This document shows positions 54,204-64,000 of a stretch of DNA of 64,000 nucleotides, in pieces. This DNA comes from Cydia pomonella (taxonomy: Eukaryota; Arthropoda; Insecta; Lepidoptera; Tortricidae). The position numbers were made by a program, and so were the translations under genes. Position 1 is the stretch's first letter. The number at the start of each line of letters is the position of its first letter. The stretch lies in NCBI RefSeq assembly GCF_033807575.1, contig NC_084708.1, positions 1,054,001 through 1,118,000 of the forward strand. The letters run 5' to 3'. The notes beneath the pieces were generated by a model, which did not search any database, was not told the origin of the DNA, and saw only the letters and a program-made list of their open reading frames with translations.

Positions 54204-54687
54204 TACACCGTGTTTTTTTTGATTTGCGTTAATTTCGAGGGTGCATTCCTGAGCTTAAATTAAGTAACTTTCTCAAAGACACCGATATTCTAATTAACTC
54301 CATTTCGGAGATAATCAATCATTAATTTTTATCTTATAAGGCCCTTACGAGCGTGTACACTTGCCTTAGGGCCTGTTTACTTATTGATTAGTGTTTAGTG
54401 CGAGTTCATACATTTGCTACTAAACGTAAGTACTATCTCGGACGATCGACGTTCGAAATGACATTGATATGTCACAGTTTTCAATTGTTTGGTTGGGTTA
54501 AATGTAATGCCCGTGTTACAACAACGCTATATGCAACATTTACTTACTTTTTATAAAAAAAAAAATAGTAAAAAAAAAAAAAAAAAAAATTGTTTTTTTG
54601 AAAATTAACTATGCCATTTAGTTTCTTTAAACGTACTTACCAATACCCCGAAGTTAACGAAATTCAATAAAAAAAAAACACGGTGTA
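54204..54687. repeat. MITE (484 bp) with TA target duplication
   Basis: The ends TACACCGTGTTTTTTTT and AAAAAAAACACGGTGTA are perfect inverted repeats; TA lies directly outside both (54202-54203 and 54688-54689). It splits the GGCCAAGTGCGAG-type repeat (CATCAAA on the left, CGTGTGGG on the right). Tc1/mariner-like by target site. Confidence 0.85.
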
Positions 54688-54905
54688 TACGTGTGGGATA
54701 TCTATGGATAGGTCTTCAAAAATGATATTTAGGTTCCTAATATCATTTTTTTCTAAACTGAATAGTTTGCGCGAGAGACACTTCCAAAGTGGTAAAATGT
54801 GTGTCCAAAGTGGTAAAATGTTGAACAAGATCTAGCAAATAGTTTTTTTTTAATACGTCTTAAATGGTACGGAACCCTTCATGCACGAGTCCGACTCGCA
54901 CTTGT

Positions 54906-55166
54906 TTTAAGTATTTATTTGCTATTTGGCTACGGAACCCTAAAAAGAACTATTAAGAAAGTAAATACAAAATGACATTTTCTCACATAGCAGTCAAAAA
55001 ATTGTAATACTAGTTCAACACGCGATGATCGCGTCTAATACTTCAATTGTAATTTTGTCGATTAAGTTTTTCTTAAAACATTCTATAAAAATGACATGAT
55101 TGTCGGGAACTGCATTGTCACCATGACAAGTGTGACAACTTGTAGCGTTTAATGCATTTCTTTATA
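54906..55166. other. Short gap
   Basis: Begins with another GCTATTTGGCTACGGAACCC tip of the same repeat; otherwise unassigned. Confidence 0.4.
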
Positions 55167-55372
55167 GGGAGCGTGCATGAACTGTAGGAGGCAGCACAGG
55201 AGCCGTCAGATTTTTGGCGCGAGGCGGAAATGTGATGTTTATTGTTCCGATGTAGCCCACAAGATGGCAGAACCTACTATGCACAAGAAAACACGTGACG
55301 TGTAAATATACATGTTTATGGTTCCGATTCAGGCCACAAGATGGCAGACCCTCCAACACGCACGGTCCCTAT
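55167..55372. repeat. MITE with internal direct repeat
   Basis: The ends TAGGGAGCGTGCATG and CACGCACGGTCCCTA pair imperfectly. CCACAAGATGGCAGAACCT and CCACAAGATGGCAGACCCT occur twice in direct orientation. Confidence 0.55.
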
Positions 55373-55594
55373 TGAAGGCTGAAACACATCAGACGCATGT
55401 ATTTGTATACAACACCTATGCAACACTGCTCAGGCTCCATGCGACATTTGATCTCATTTTGATATCTGCTGTTTTCGCTGGCACTAATGTGACACAAATT
55501 GACCAATTGTGTCACAGTTGTGCCAGCTATCTTCTTGCCATTTTCATCCTATCCAAATTATCATCCCAACCCAAATTATCATTCCGTACCCAAA

Positions 55595-55990
55595 GGGTAA
55601 AAACGGGACCCTATTTCTAAGACTCCATTGTCCGTCTGTCTGTCTGTCACCAGGCTGTATCTCATGAATCGCATAATATAATATCTAGACAGTCGAAATT
55701 GTTGCCGCTACAACAAATTTTCTTTCGGAGTGACTATATATTTCCAAAAAAAAATTCACTTTATTAAAAAATGTTTTTGGAGATCCTTGTTCGTTTTGAA
55801 AGACCTATTCAACAATACCCCATACTATTGGGTCAAAGCAAAAAAATAATCAAAAAATATAATTTTGTATAGAAAGGTACCGTAAAAAAAAATGCAGCTT
55901 TCTAACACTAACGATCACGGAGCAAAACCGCGGACAGGCGGACAGACACGGCGACACAATAAGGGTTTCTAGGTGACTACGAAACCCTAA
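55595..55990. repeat. Interspersed repeat, GTAAAAACGGGACCC type
   Basis: GGTAAAAACGGGACCCTATT, TGTCCGTCTGTCTGTCTGTC, ACCAGGCTGTATCTCATGAA and the end GGTGACTACGAAACCCTAAA. A common lepidopteran repeat style; no coding sequence. Confidence 0.6.
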
Positions 55991-56489
55991 AAATAAGCAT
56001 TCAATTGCCTTTTTTTGCAAGTCACTAAAAGCAAGTTGCATCTCTGACCTCTGCATTGCCCCAGGGGTCCGCGCAAAGCCTTGACCGCGCCAAGCCAGTG
56101 CGGGTTGGTGTCTTACGTAAACGTTACTCCATAAGTTTGCCAACGACATGTGTAAGCAATGTCTTAATTATGATTATTATGTTTCTGGCGGCGAGTTACT
56201 GGCATTGTAAATTTATATTTTGGATTTTGTAAGTATTTACCTACTTACTGTTATTCTAATTGTATTGACAATCCTTATTGGAGCTATAATTTTATTTCAT
56301 TAGTACTGTTATTATTTTCATTTTTATTTTATTTTGACGATCATGATAGAAATTCTTATATTTTTGACATCAATGCAAATTTATTATGTAATTGTCTTTC
56401 ATGAAATAAATCATCTAATCATCTAATCTAATCATACCAGAGACTTATAGTTAATTAATAGTGAAGACTAGAGAAGTCAGAGGAAAGGA

Positions 56490-56760
56490 GACAGACGTTC
56501 CTCCATACAAACGTAGTCCCCATTTTCCTCTCTGGATATTGACGTTATGGAAAATATTTTTACATATATGGTTATGTATATTAACCATAGCCATGTTTGG
56601 CTTTTTCGATTTTTTGATTACTGTAAAAATTAGGAGAGAAAAACAAATTAAGTACATACAAATTTTAAATGCTAACTCTAATAATAATTAAAAATTCGAA
56701 AAAAACAAACCCCATACGTTTGATTTATTCGAATTTTTAATTATTATAAGAGTGTGCTGT
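56490..56760. repeat. Repeat sharing CATACAAACGTAGTCC
   Basis: CCTCCATACAAACGTAGTCC, CCATTTTCCTCTCTGGATAT, TGACGTTATGGAAAATATTT and AATAATTAAAAATTCGAAAA; a similar order occurs at 61130-61320 with the first part changed. Confidence 0.6.
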
Positions 56761-56897
56761 GGTTTTTTTTTAATTATTCTATAAAATATCTAACATTGAA
56801 CTAAACAGAAAAGTGCCGTGAAACCCTGTCGGGTTTGTATCGGCACTCCATTCGTGGATACATTTTACATTACGGACAGCGCCACTTCAGTTACACA

Positions 56898-57400
56898 AAA
56901 AGCGGCCAAGTGCGAGTCGGACTCGCCCATGAAGGGTTCCGTACCATTTATGACGTATTAAAAAAACTACTTACTAGATCTGGTTCAAACCAATTTTCGG
57001 TGGAAGTTTGCATGGTAATGTATATCATATATTTTTTTTAGATTTTTCATTCTGTTATTTTAGAAGTTACAGGGGGGGGACACTTTTTTTCACTTTGGAA
57101 GTGTCTCTCGCGCAAACTATTAGTTTAAAAAAAAATGATATTAGAAACACGTATGGGTTTGATGAAAAAATATTTTTTGAGTTTCAGTTCTAAGTATGGG
57201 GAACCCCCAAAATTTATTGTTTTTTTTTTCTATTTTTGTGTAAACATCTTAATGCGGTTCATAGAATACATCTACTTACCAACTTTGAACAGTTATAGCT
57301 CTTATAGTTTCGGAACAAAGTGGCTGTGACATAATCGGACAGACAGACGGACATGACGAATCTATAAGAGTTCCGTTTTTTGCCATTTGGCTACGGAACC
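56898..57400 (+). repeat. GGCCAAGTGCGAG repeat, nearly complete copy
   Basis: It runs AAAAGCGGCCAAGTGCGAGT to GCCATTTGGCTACGGAACCC with all internal blocks in order, including a G9 run at 57071. Confidence 0.8.
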
Positions 57401-57481
57401 CTAAAAACGGTCAAGTGCGAGTTCGTTTATCTCGCGCACCGAGGGTTCCGTACAAACTTTCAATTTTCTCGTGTAATGTAA

Positions 57482-57716
57482 CTAAGAGCGTGCGACGTGC
57501 GAGTTTTTCGGAACTTATGTACGAAATATCATTTGATATTCACCAGTCGCTTTTCGGTGAAGGAACACATCGTGAGGAAACCGGACTAATCCCAACAAGG
57601 CCTAGTTTACCCTCTGGGTTAGAAGGTCAGATGGCAGATTACTTGTCAAGCGGACCCCAGGCTCCCATGAGCCGTGGCAAAATGCCGGGAAAACACGAGG
57701 AAGAAGAATGTAACTA
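57482..57716 (+). mobile_element. SINE-C copy, head damaged
   Basis: AAGAGCGTGCGACGTGCGAG then GAACTTATGTACGAAATATC, GAAGGAACACATCGTGAGGA, TTAGAAGGTCAGATGGCAGA and CATGAGCCGTGGCAAAATGC. The tRNA-like B box is deleted. Confidence 0.75.
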
Positions 57717-57976
57717 TAATCACGAAATACTTTTGACCAGAAGTATACTAAGTATAATTGTGTACAGTGCCATCTATGGGCGAATTGGTTAACTAATTGT
57801 AATTTGTGCGATCTGTATGAATGTTGGTTTTTCAGGGATGATTCTTTATCATGTGAACTGATTTCAACATTTAAAATTTTATTTGAAAGGTGTCTGTAGT
57901 AATCTTATGTTAATTTTAAGTGTTATAATAAACACCCGCAAACGGGATTAAATTGCAAATTAATAAAAGCATTTGA

Positions 57977-58163
57977 CGACCGGTCTGGCCTAGTGGGTAG
58001 TGACCCTGCCTACGAAGTCGATGGTCCCGGGTTCAAATCCTGGTAAGGGCATTTATTCGAGTGATGAGCATGGATATTTGTTCCCGAGTCATGGGTGTTT
58101 TCTATGTATTTAAGTATTTATATATTATATATATCGTTGTCTAAGTATCCTCAACACAAGCCT
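57977..58163 (+). mobile_element. SINE-A copy, plus strand
   Basis: ACCGGTCTGGCCTAGTGGGT, AGTGACCCTGCCTACGAAG, CCCGGGTTCAAATCCTGG, GGCATTTATTCGAGTGATG to AAGTATCCTCAACACAAGCC. A and B boxes intact; 3' end missing. Confidence 0.8.
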
Positions 58164-58209
58164 AAACCAGTCCAGTCGTCAAATGTAAAAAAAAAGTAAT
58201 GCTACACAC

Positions 58210-58402
58210 ACATGCGAAAACTCTCCAGAGTAGCGCTAGAGTGGCTAAGAACCTAGGCGTTATTGACGGTGTGAAGTGCGCTGTCTATGATTTGATTTTT
58301 TTTTTCAAATATTCTAGGTATTGTAGCGCCACCTATTTAAGGTTTTTTGACGGACACTTTTTGGTACATGGAGATTTCATTCCTTACCTCTATCTTTCAT
58401 AG
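58210..58402 (+). repeat. MITE M1, 5'-truncated
   Basis: CTCCAGAGTAGCGCTAGAGT to TTCCTTACCTCTATCTTTCA with the usual interior. Confidence 0.75.
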
Positions 58403-58479
58403 TCGTACTCGTCTCTGCTTGTAACAACAGTGCTTATCTCGACCTTCAATCTATCTTCAATATTATAATAATGTTGACC

Positions 58480-58672
58480 AGTACCCCTAGTGTAAATAAA
58501 TTCGATTTCCAAACGTGACGTACGCGTTTGCGTTTAGTCTCATTTTGTATTGGATTTAGAAAGAGCGCGCCAAGCGGGACGTTTTGGAAACTCAAAATCC
58601 TATACAAAATGAGACTTAACGCAAACGCGTTCGTCACGTTATGATATCGATCAAATTTACACTAGGGGTACT
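58480..58672. repeat. MITE M5, complete (193 bp)
   Basis: AGTACCCCTAGTGTAAATAA and the partner ending TTTACACTAGGGGTACT are terminal repeats; the interior pairs ACGTACGCGTTTGCGTTTAG with TTAACGCAAACGCGTTCGTC. A partial copy is at 34283-34455. Confidence 0.85.
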
Positions 58673-59257
58673 GATTTCTCATTCCGACGTCAACTCAAAA
58701 TTTAAGAGTGAAACTGACTCTTTTGACTTTTATGTTGCTTTTGCAGTCAAGATCAAAAGATACATAAATTAATCGCACTGAAAGAAATGGTTTGCATAAC
58801 TGTAACAAAATTTTGGTTACTGTTTACACAAAAATTGGGACTTGCGAACTATGTGTTATATGTTACAAAACCGTGTTTGGCTATCAGTGTTCAGGTACTG
58901 GGTATACACTACAAAATAAGTTTGTAAATTTATGCAAAGTTTATTTTCTTATAACCGTAGTTTAGTTATTTAGTAAAGTTACAAAACCAGTTCGGCTATC
59001 TATTTTTTTCAGTGCGTTTATGTGTTAGTCGTAAATTATGGTAATTTTTTTGGTGGATGCTTTTGAGTCAAATTAGTGGTCAAAAACAAACCAATAAAAG
59101 AGACATATTTTCTCAATTTAATGTAAATGACGTTAAAAATTGAATAAGTACCTTAATCATTATGAAATTTTATACATTTTTATTATTGTATGTATGTCAT
59201 GTATGTATCTATGTATGGGCTTTAATTGCCCGATAATAATTAATTAATTAATTTATT
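58673..59257. other. Gap without supported gene
   Basis: AT-rich; nothing assigned. Confidence 0.4.
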
Positions 59258-59400
59258 TATTTATTATTTCCAAAATAGTTGTACAGCGTAACAGTATATA
59301 CTAACTCACTGCAAAACTACAAACAAAAATAGGTGAACTAATAATATTATGTACAATTATTCGCATCAATTCATCAATTGTACAATTATTAGGCATCGAC
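59258..59400 (-). mobile_element. Probable LINE 3' end, inverted
   Basis: TTATTTATTATTTCCAAAAT, AGTTGTACAGCGTAACAGTA and CTGCAAAACTACAAAC match the 43920 element. Confidence 0.45.
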
Positions 59401-59512
59401 AGTTTCTAGACGGGCTACCACACTAAGACATAACAAACACATTCAAACTGTTGAAGGACGTGCCTCCATCCTCATACAGAACCATAACAATTCATGTCGC
59501 ACTTCGCTCCAC

Positions 59513-59639
59513 CTGCGGCTGGAGCACGGTCGCATTTTTATCACTTGTCACTATGTCTGTCACTTTCGCACTTACATACTTGTTAGAACGTGACAGGCAT
59601 AGTGACAGGTGATGAAAATGCGACCGTGCTGCAGCCGCT
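59513..59639. repeat. Foldback MITE
   Basis: TGCGGCTGGAGCACGGTCGC, ATTTTTATCACTTGTCACTA pair with TAGTGACAGGTGATGAAAAT, GCGACCGTGCTGCAGCCGCT. Confidence 0.75.
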
Positions 59640-59759
59640 GCCAGCAAATAAATAAATGACTATAACCCGAAAAAATAGACTTATTTTTTTATCACCGCTA
59701 TATTTCGAAATTATTCCTTAACAAATCTCTATACTTAACTCAAAGAAAATATTTACTGT

Positions 59760-60112
59760 TTTTTTTTTATACTACGTCGGTGGCAAACAAGCATACGGCC
59801 CGCCTGATGGTAAGCAGTTTCCGTAGCCTATGTACGCCTGCAACTCCCGAGGAGTTACATGCGCGTTGCCGACCCTAAACCCCCCTCTCCTCATTGAGCT
59901 CTGGCAACCTTACTCACCGGCAGGAACACAACACTATGTGTAGGGTCTAGTGTTATTTGGCTGCGGTTTTCTGTAAGGTGGAGGTACTTCCCCAGTTGGG
60001 CTCTGCTCTAGATCTGGAATGACATCCGCTGTCATGTGCTGTGCCCTACCACACAAAGCGAGATGACATCTCTCTTTTGGACGTAGTTTAAGGACGTACC
60101 CGGGACCCGGGT
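59760..60112 (-). mobile_element. SINE-B, near complete
   Basis: TACTACGTCGGTGGCAAACA, GCATACGGCCCGCCTGATGG, TAGGGTCTAGTGTTATTTGG, GCTCTGCTCTAGATCTGGAA to GGACGTAGTTTAAGGACGTA, CCCGGGACCCGGGTCC; a small deletion removes the TATGGGCATTG block. Confidence 0.8.
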
Positions 60113-60520
60113 CCAAAACCTGTACTTTACACGTATCTATAATTACCTCTCTAAGACCCTCTATAAGACGAACTTTTTGTCATTTCGTGGCACGATTCTG
60201 AAGGGAAATGTCAACCGAACCGCGATACCACGAATTTCGTTGTATCGCGGTTCTAATATGTTATAGACTTCACGGTGCGGTGGCATTTCACTTGCCAAGT
60301 CGATACATAGCTTGAACTGACTTTAGAAATTGTAAGAAAAAGAAATGCTCTAGAAATCTTTGTTACAGCTATTACGACGACAATGGAGAATCGTGTGAAC
60401 TTGTCGAAATAGCTCTTATTGGCTAAACTGAGTTTAATGATCCGCGCGAATACGTAATTATGACGAAGTGTCATCTTTGCCTGCATGTATGTAGAGAAAG
60501 TTTAAATTACTTATATTACG
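60113..60520. other. Gap with a small hairpin
   Basis: ACCGCGATACCACGAATTTC and GTTGTATCGCGGTTC near 60220-60255 pair. No gene. Confidence 0.4.
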
Positions 60521-60619
60521 TACAGTCAAGTGTAAAAATATAGATGTACACAGCTTACTCAAAAATAAGTTTTTGGCAAAAATTTCATTTTTGGTACAAG
60601 CTTTTATCGCTGACTGTAC
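60521..60619. repeat. Short MITE related to M3
   Basis: TACAGTCAAGTGTAAAAATA to TATCGCTGACTGTA. A second, truncated M3 piece (AATATGTCCCATAGCATC to GCAGCTGACTGTA) lies at 60893-60988. Confidence 0.65.
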
Positions 60620-61129
60620 TTTTCTTTCCACAGGCAACTAATACTCATCGAGCAAATTCTAAAAACTCCAAACACAATTAGGTTGCGTTGTTTTATCACA
60701 GAGTTCCTATGTCCACCTCTTGTCTCCATCATCAGATCAGCTCGATGGTACCATAATATTGCATTGTCACCCGACTTACATATGCAGTCAAATTTTCAGC
60801 TCAATCGGAAACCAGGAAGTGGATCAAATTTAACTTGCAAGATTTGATTACAAACAGACAACGGTCAGGTAAAAGTAAATAAAAGCTTGTAAAATATGTC
60901 CCATAGCATCTTATTCCAGTGTAACAAGAGCGCAGTACCATATTTATGAGACGATTCTCTCGATACATATTTTTGCAGCTGACTGTACTATTGTGATATA
61001 GGAGGCAAGCGAGAAGACGAATCGCCTGATGGTAAGCAATTACTGTCGCCCATGGACCTCGCAACACCAGAGGGGTTGTAAGTGCATCGCCCAGCCTTTA
61101 AGGGGTAAGAGGACGGCCGATTCTCAAAA

Positions 61130-61320
61130 AAGTAGTCTCTTTTTCCTTTCTGGATATTGACATTTTGGAAAATATTTTTACACATACACGTTTGACTTTT
61201 TTCGATTTTTGTATTATTACCTATAAAAATTAGGAGCGAAAAACAGATTTCATACAAAATATTAAATGCTTCTAGAAGTCCTATAATAATTAAAAATTCG
61301 AAAAAAATCAAACACAGAGA
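61130..61320. repeat. Repeat related to 56490
   Basis: AGTCTCTTTTTCCTTTCTGG, ATATTGACATTTTGGAAAAT and TAATAATTAAAAATTCGAAA. It is preceded at 61018 by GACGAATCGCCTGATGGTAA, GCAATTACTGTCGCCCATGG, a fragment of the repeat also present at 28130. Confidence 0.5.
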
Positions 61321-61399
61321 TGATCTGTGCACAGAGGCATAGCTGTGTGTAATATACAACAAATTGTGTCAAAACATTTTCAATAATGTTAATATTCAG

Positions 61400-61650
61400 T
61401 GAGGAAAATGAGGCTTCCGTATGTATGAAAAGGTGATTTCGCGCGGGCACCCTATTCGTCTTAAGAAGTACGCTCTTTTCTTGAAGGTTTGAAGGTCGTA
61501 TCGGTCCGGAAATACCGCAGGCGACAATCTATTCCACAGTTTAGCTGTGCGAGGCAAGAAGTTTCTGGAGAAACGCACAGTTGATGATGTTTCGCGAAAA
61601 TATTCCACCTCAAGAGCGTGTAGATTTTTAGTTTTGACCACGTTTTGACC
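61400..61650 (-). mobile_element. LINE C-terminal fragment
   Basis: The minus-strand frame reads LHALEVEYFRETSSTVRFSR, NFLPRTAKLWNRLSPAVFPD and RYDLQTFKKRAYF, close in layout to the LINE inside 42939-43479 (RTAKEWNALPESVFP). The stop is near 61396. Confidence 0.75.
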
Positions 61651-61857
61651 AAAAAACCGAATTAATATGTCCTTTAGAAATTACACTCACGATTAAATAA
61701 TGAATACAGAACACTTTGAAACTACCTATTTAGTAGGTATGTAACTTTTTATAAGGAAATAATTACCTTACGTTATTTCGCTTGAAAGTATTTTAGTAGG
61801 AAAGTAACAACAGTAAATTCAGTTATACAGGATGTAACAAAATAGTGTGGAGCTGTT

Positions 61858-62406
61858 TAATCCTTTGAACGCTTTATGTCATAAACACAAATATCGCTCA
61901 AACGCCAAGATCCCGGGCGCAAGGGAGCTAATGTAAACCTCACTCGAAAGTGTAAAGGTTACTTTGACGGCGTCCGCCATGACACATATAGTTGGGGTGT
62001 ATATCATAGTTTCGGACACGTACTCTCGGAGTACTTATCCTGCTGTCGAATGTTCGTTGATTCGAATGTCGCTGGATCGAATATTCGCTGGGTCGAAAAG
62101 CGTAGAAATTGTCAAACACATGTTGGGCCATGCCAGACGAGACGTTGAGCTTTACAACAATACATACATACAATTCTAGATTACGATTTTTCGATTATGC
62201 ATAATTCGGCCACAAGTATTTCTACTCAGCGAACATTCGACCCAGCGAACATTCGATCCAGCAACATTCGAATCAACGAACATTCGACAGCAGGATACTC
62301 CGAGAGTACGTGTCCGAAACTATGATATACACTCCTATAGTTGTCCTTGGCGCTGTGGGCACGACTAGTTACGACGCCATTAGGTGTTCTTGGCGTTCAA
62401 AAGGTT
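61858..62406. repeat. MITE M6 copy interrupted by a hAT-like foldback
   Basis: TAATCCTTTGAACGCTTTAT on the left and TTCTTGGCGTTCAAAAGGTTA on the right match the ends of 51824-51974; the middle is split at CTATAGTTG by 61995-62335. About 50 extra bases (GATCCCGGGCGCAAGGG) lie after GCCAA compared with the other copy. Confidence 0.8.
61995..62335. repeat. hAT-like foldback, 341 bp, 8-bp TSD
   Basis: TGTATATCATAGTTTCGGAC, ACGTACTCTCGGAGTA pairs with TACTCCGAGAGTACGT, GTCCGAAACTATGATATACA. TATAGTTG flanks it on both sides (61987-61994 and 62336-62343). Each arm carries a run of ATTCGA/TCGAAT words (GAACATTCGACCCAGC, GAACATTCGATCCAGC, AACATTCGAATCAAC). Confidence 0.85.
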
Positions 62407-62411
62407 ATAGT

Positions 62412-62556
62412 ATTTTATGCAACAGTTGTATAAGAAGGGTCAAAAAAGGCGAGTGGCGTGAGTTACAATGTGAGCCGGAGCCGAAGGCGTAGGCGAACAT
62501 TGTAAAGGAATACGCCACGAGAATTTTTTGACCTACTTATACAACGTTGCATACAA
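62412..62556. repeat. Foldback MITE
   Basis: TATGCAACAGTTGTATAAGA, AGGGTCAAAAAA pairs with TTTTTTGACCTACTTATACA, ACGTTGCATA; GAGTGGCGTGAG pairs weakly with TACGCCACGAG. Confidence 0.75.
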
Positions 62557-62647
62557 TATTTTTCCTACGAGTCAACAAAAATAAATCTTAATTTAGGTAA
62601 ACAAATTACGGAAAAAGTATATACTTAGCCAAGACGCGCGAGCATAC

Positions 62648-62729
62648 CTTGTTACGCGCCCGGCCCGCCCCGGGCCGCGGCCGGCCGGTCGGCGACACCT
62701 CCTCGTAACTCATGAGGCCCCGGTACTTG
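62648..62729 (-). CDS. GC-rich exon (KYRGLMSYEEVSPTGRPRPG)
   Basis: On the minus strand GCAAGTAG is followed by CAAGTACCGGGGCCTC and the donor is AACAAG|GTATGC. One base completes a codon, then 27 open codons: KYRGLMSYEEVSPTGRPRPG followed by AGRARNK, leaving in phase 0. It is strikingly GC-rich compared with the surroundings, typical of a retained coding exon. It fits in phase with 16260, 9107, 7969 or 3005. The acceptor tract is weak, and an internal ATG (62714) would allow it to be a first exon. Family not recognised. Confidence 0.55.
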
Positions 62730-64000
62730 CTACTTGCAAAATTAATTTTTTGGACAGTTTTTTCTCAATTTTGGCCACCGTAGCCTACGGAGACTAACAA
62801 GCAACGCTAAGCGGTCTTCGTAGTCTATGGGTGTTGCTTTATTACGGGTGTCACATGCGTGTTTCTGACTTATGAAGTAATTATTTTTACTATGCAACCA
62901 AATGAATATTTTGTAAGTTGGCAGCAATGCACTTAGTTTAAAACTGTATTCGTTTTGGTTTTGTTAGGTTGGTAGCCATTAATCGCAGTAACGTTATAGC
63001 GTATAAAAGCACAAGAGCTTTTATGAGGAATAGACAATATAGACTTTTCTTGAAATCTTTTATGTATGTTCTTATATTCGTGTTAATGAATGCATAAATG
63101 ACAGATAACAGTAGAGGAGTAGGAAAAAGACATATTCGGTAAGTATGATGTTCTATTTCGATAAAGTAGTATCCTGAAATTGTATAATAAATTACCCAAT
63201 TCAATAAGAGAATCTGAAATGCCTGTATTTAGGAAACATTTTATTGGAGTTTTTAGTACAAAATGCTTTTGACCATATTCCGCATAGTTATTAAATTTAG
63301 TATAATGTAGTATACATTACGTTAATTTTATTTACGAATATAAGATTTGTATGCCCGTTAGCTGGCTAAATACACTGTTCTTTGAAATGTATTTGATAAC
63401 ATCCACTTGACTGTATTCTAACAAATAAATGATTTGATTGATTGATTGAAGATAGGATTGTAGATTTAAGAATATACTTATACAATAATCTACAGCAAAA
63501 TGTACCTATTGATAAACAAAATGACAGACACATCCGCTTTTTTTGACGTTCACACTTTTTTATAAACGTTTCAAAAACTATGACGTCAATACCGAAAAAC
63601 TTTAACTTAGACGCTAATGTGCTTTATATCGTTGTGATAAAATATATAATCCAAAAAATAAGACAAACTAAATAGGTATATGTTATAATAGTCCGTACAA
63701 AGTACAAGGAGAACGAATTGCGTTATGAGAAACCTGTATTTTGAATATCGTCTCAACTCAACAAGTTGATTTCTTTTACTTTAACAACTTAAATTGAGGA
63801 AAAATACAATGTTTTTGCCATTAAAGTAGCAAACAAGGCAGGCACACAAGGCCTATTCGAACTACATATAAAAGTATTAACATTGTGACGTTTACACAAT
63901 AAATGTGGTTTCATCGACCGGTTTATGAAAGGGTTACGGTTGGATATGATCTGTCACCCGTCTTATCAATTGTCAACAGTAAATAAGTAATAAATCCAGT
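62730..64000. other. Gap; LINE-like tail near 63300-63452
   Basis: No exon supported. CACTTGACTGTATTCTAACA, AATAAATGATTTGATTGATT with repeated GATT units resembles a plus-strand LINE 3' tail. The rest is AT-rich and unassigned. Confidence 0.4.

Larger units (their letters stand above)
53305..54905. repeat. Inverted cluster of GGCCAAGTGCGAG elements
   Basis: A plus copy (53305-53866) from GCGGCCAAGTGCGAGTTGG to AGGGTTCCGTAGCCAAATGG is followed by two minus copies (about 53880-54175 and 54190-54905, the last split by a MITE). Shared blocks are GAAGGGTTCCGTACCATTTA, ACCAATTTTCGGTGGAAGTT, CACTTTGGAAGTGTCTCTCG and GGACAGACAGACGGACATGA. A fourth plus copy lies at 56898-57400. A known type of lepidopteran interspersed repeat; class unclear to me. 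Confidence 0.8.

Noticed and set aside
1..64000. CRISPR arrays, rRNA genes or bacterial-type operons
   Set aside because: No regularly spaced direct repeats with unique spacers, no rRNA-like blocks and no ribosome-binding-site-linked genes were seen; the window is plainly animal nuclear DNA.

Overview
This is an AT-rich eukaryotic nuclear window, most likely from a moth or butterfly (Lepidoptera). It carries three dispersed SINE-like families (two of them with tRNA-like heads), dozens of foldback MITEs, truncated non-LTR retrotransposons, a Helitron-like 3' end and a short (TTAGG)-type telomeric motif. I see no bacterial-style genes, rRNA, functional tRNA or CRISPR array.

Host coding sequence is confined to small exons on the minus strand; I found them by matching splice sites and reading phase. 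(1) The best-supported chain is 7969..3694: six exons in perfect phase (112, 657, 112, 44, 346 and 571 nt) giving 613 residues and a TGA stop. The protein is acidic, Ser-rich and probably disordered, and I do not recognise it. Three further phase-compatible exons lie upstream: 9107..8970 (46 codons), a 39-nt microexon at 16260..16222 and a GC-rich exon at 62729..62648. If all belong to one gene, it spans about 59 kb with alternative exons. (2) A two-exon 3' module (3005..2403 and 1754..1449, stop TAG) is phase-compatible with an ATG exon at 16036..15965 that encodes a membrane segment, giving a possible 326-residue single-pass protein. (3) A small two-exon gene (31454..31361 and 24309..24032) encodes a 123-residue protein with an N-terminal membrane segment.

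Most of the rest is transposon-derived. Region by region: 1-9 kb holds the 3' halves of the host genes; 9-15 kb is a SINE/LINE cluster; 15-16.3 kb holds alternative first or internal exons with GATA-like motifs; 17-31 kb is intron filled with MITEs and SINEs; 32.0-33.7 kb is an internally deleted pogo-like transposon with perfect 23-bp terminal repeats; 34-47 kb is a dense MITE field with a LINE nested inside a MITE and a poly(A)-tailed retrocopy with a 12-bp target duplication; 47.5-51.7 kb is a large foldback whose interior was hit by a LINE carrying an intact RNase H-type reading frame and an exact 12-bp target duplication; 53.3-54.9 kb is an inverted-repeat cluster with a 31-base G tract and a nested TA-flanked MITE; 55-62.6 kb holds more MITEs and SINEs, including a hAT-like foldback inside another MITE whose uninterrupted copy lies 10 kb away.

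I found no convincing new multi-gene system. The points most worth a second look are the alternative membrane-anchored N-termini of the minus-strand locus, the tandemly duplicated exon fragment near 8.7-9.0 kb, the LINE tail that stays in frame with a host exon, the retrocopy at 45.3 kb and the transposon nests whose target duplications can be read directly.
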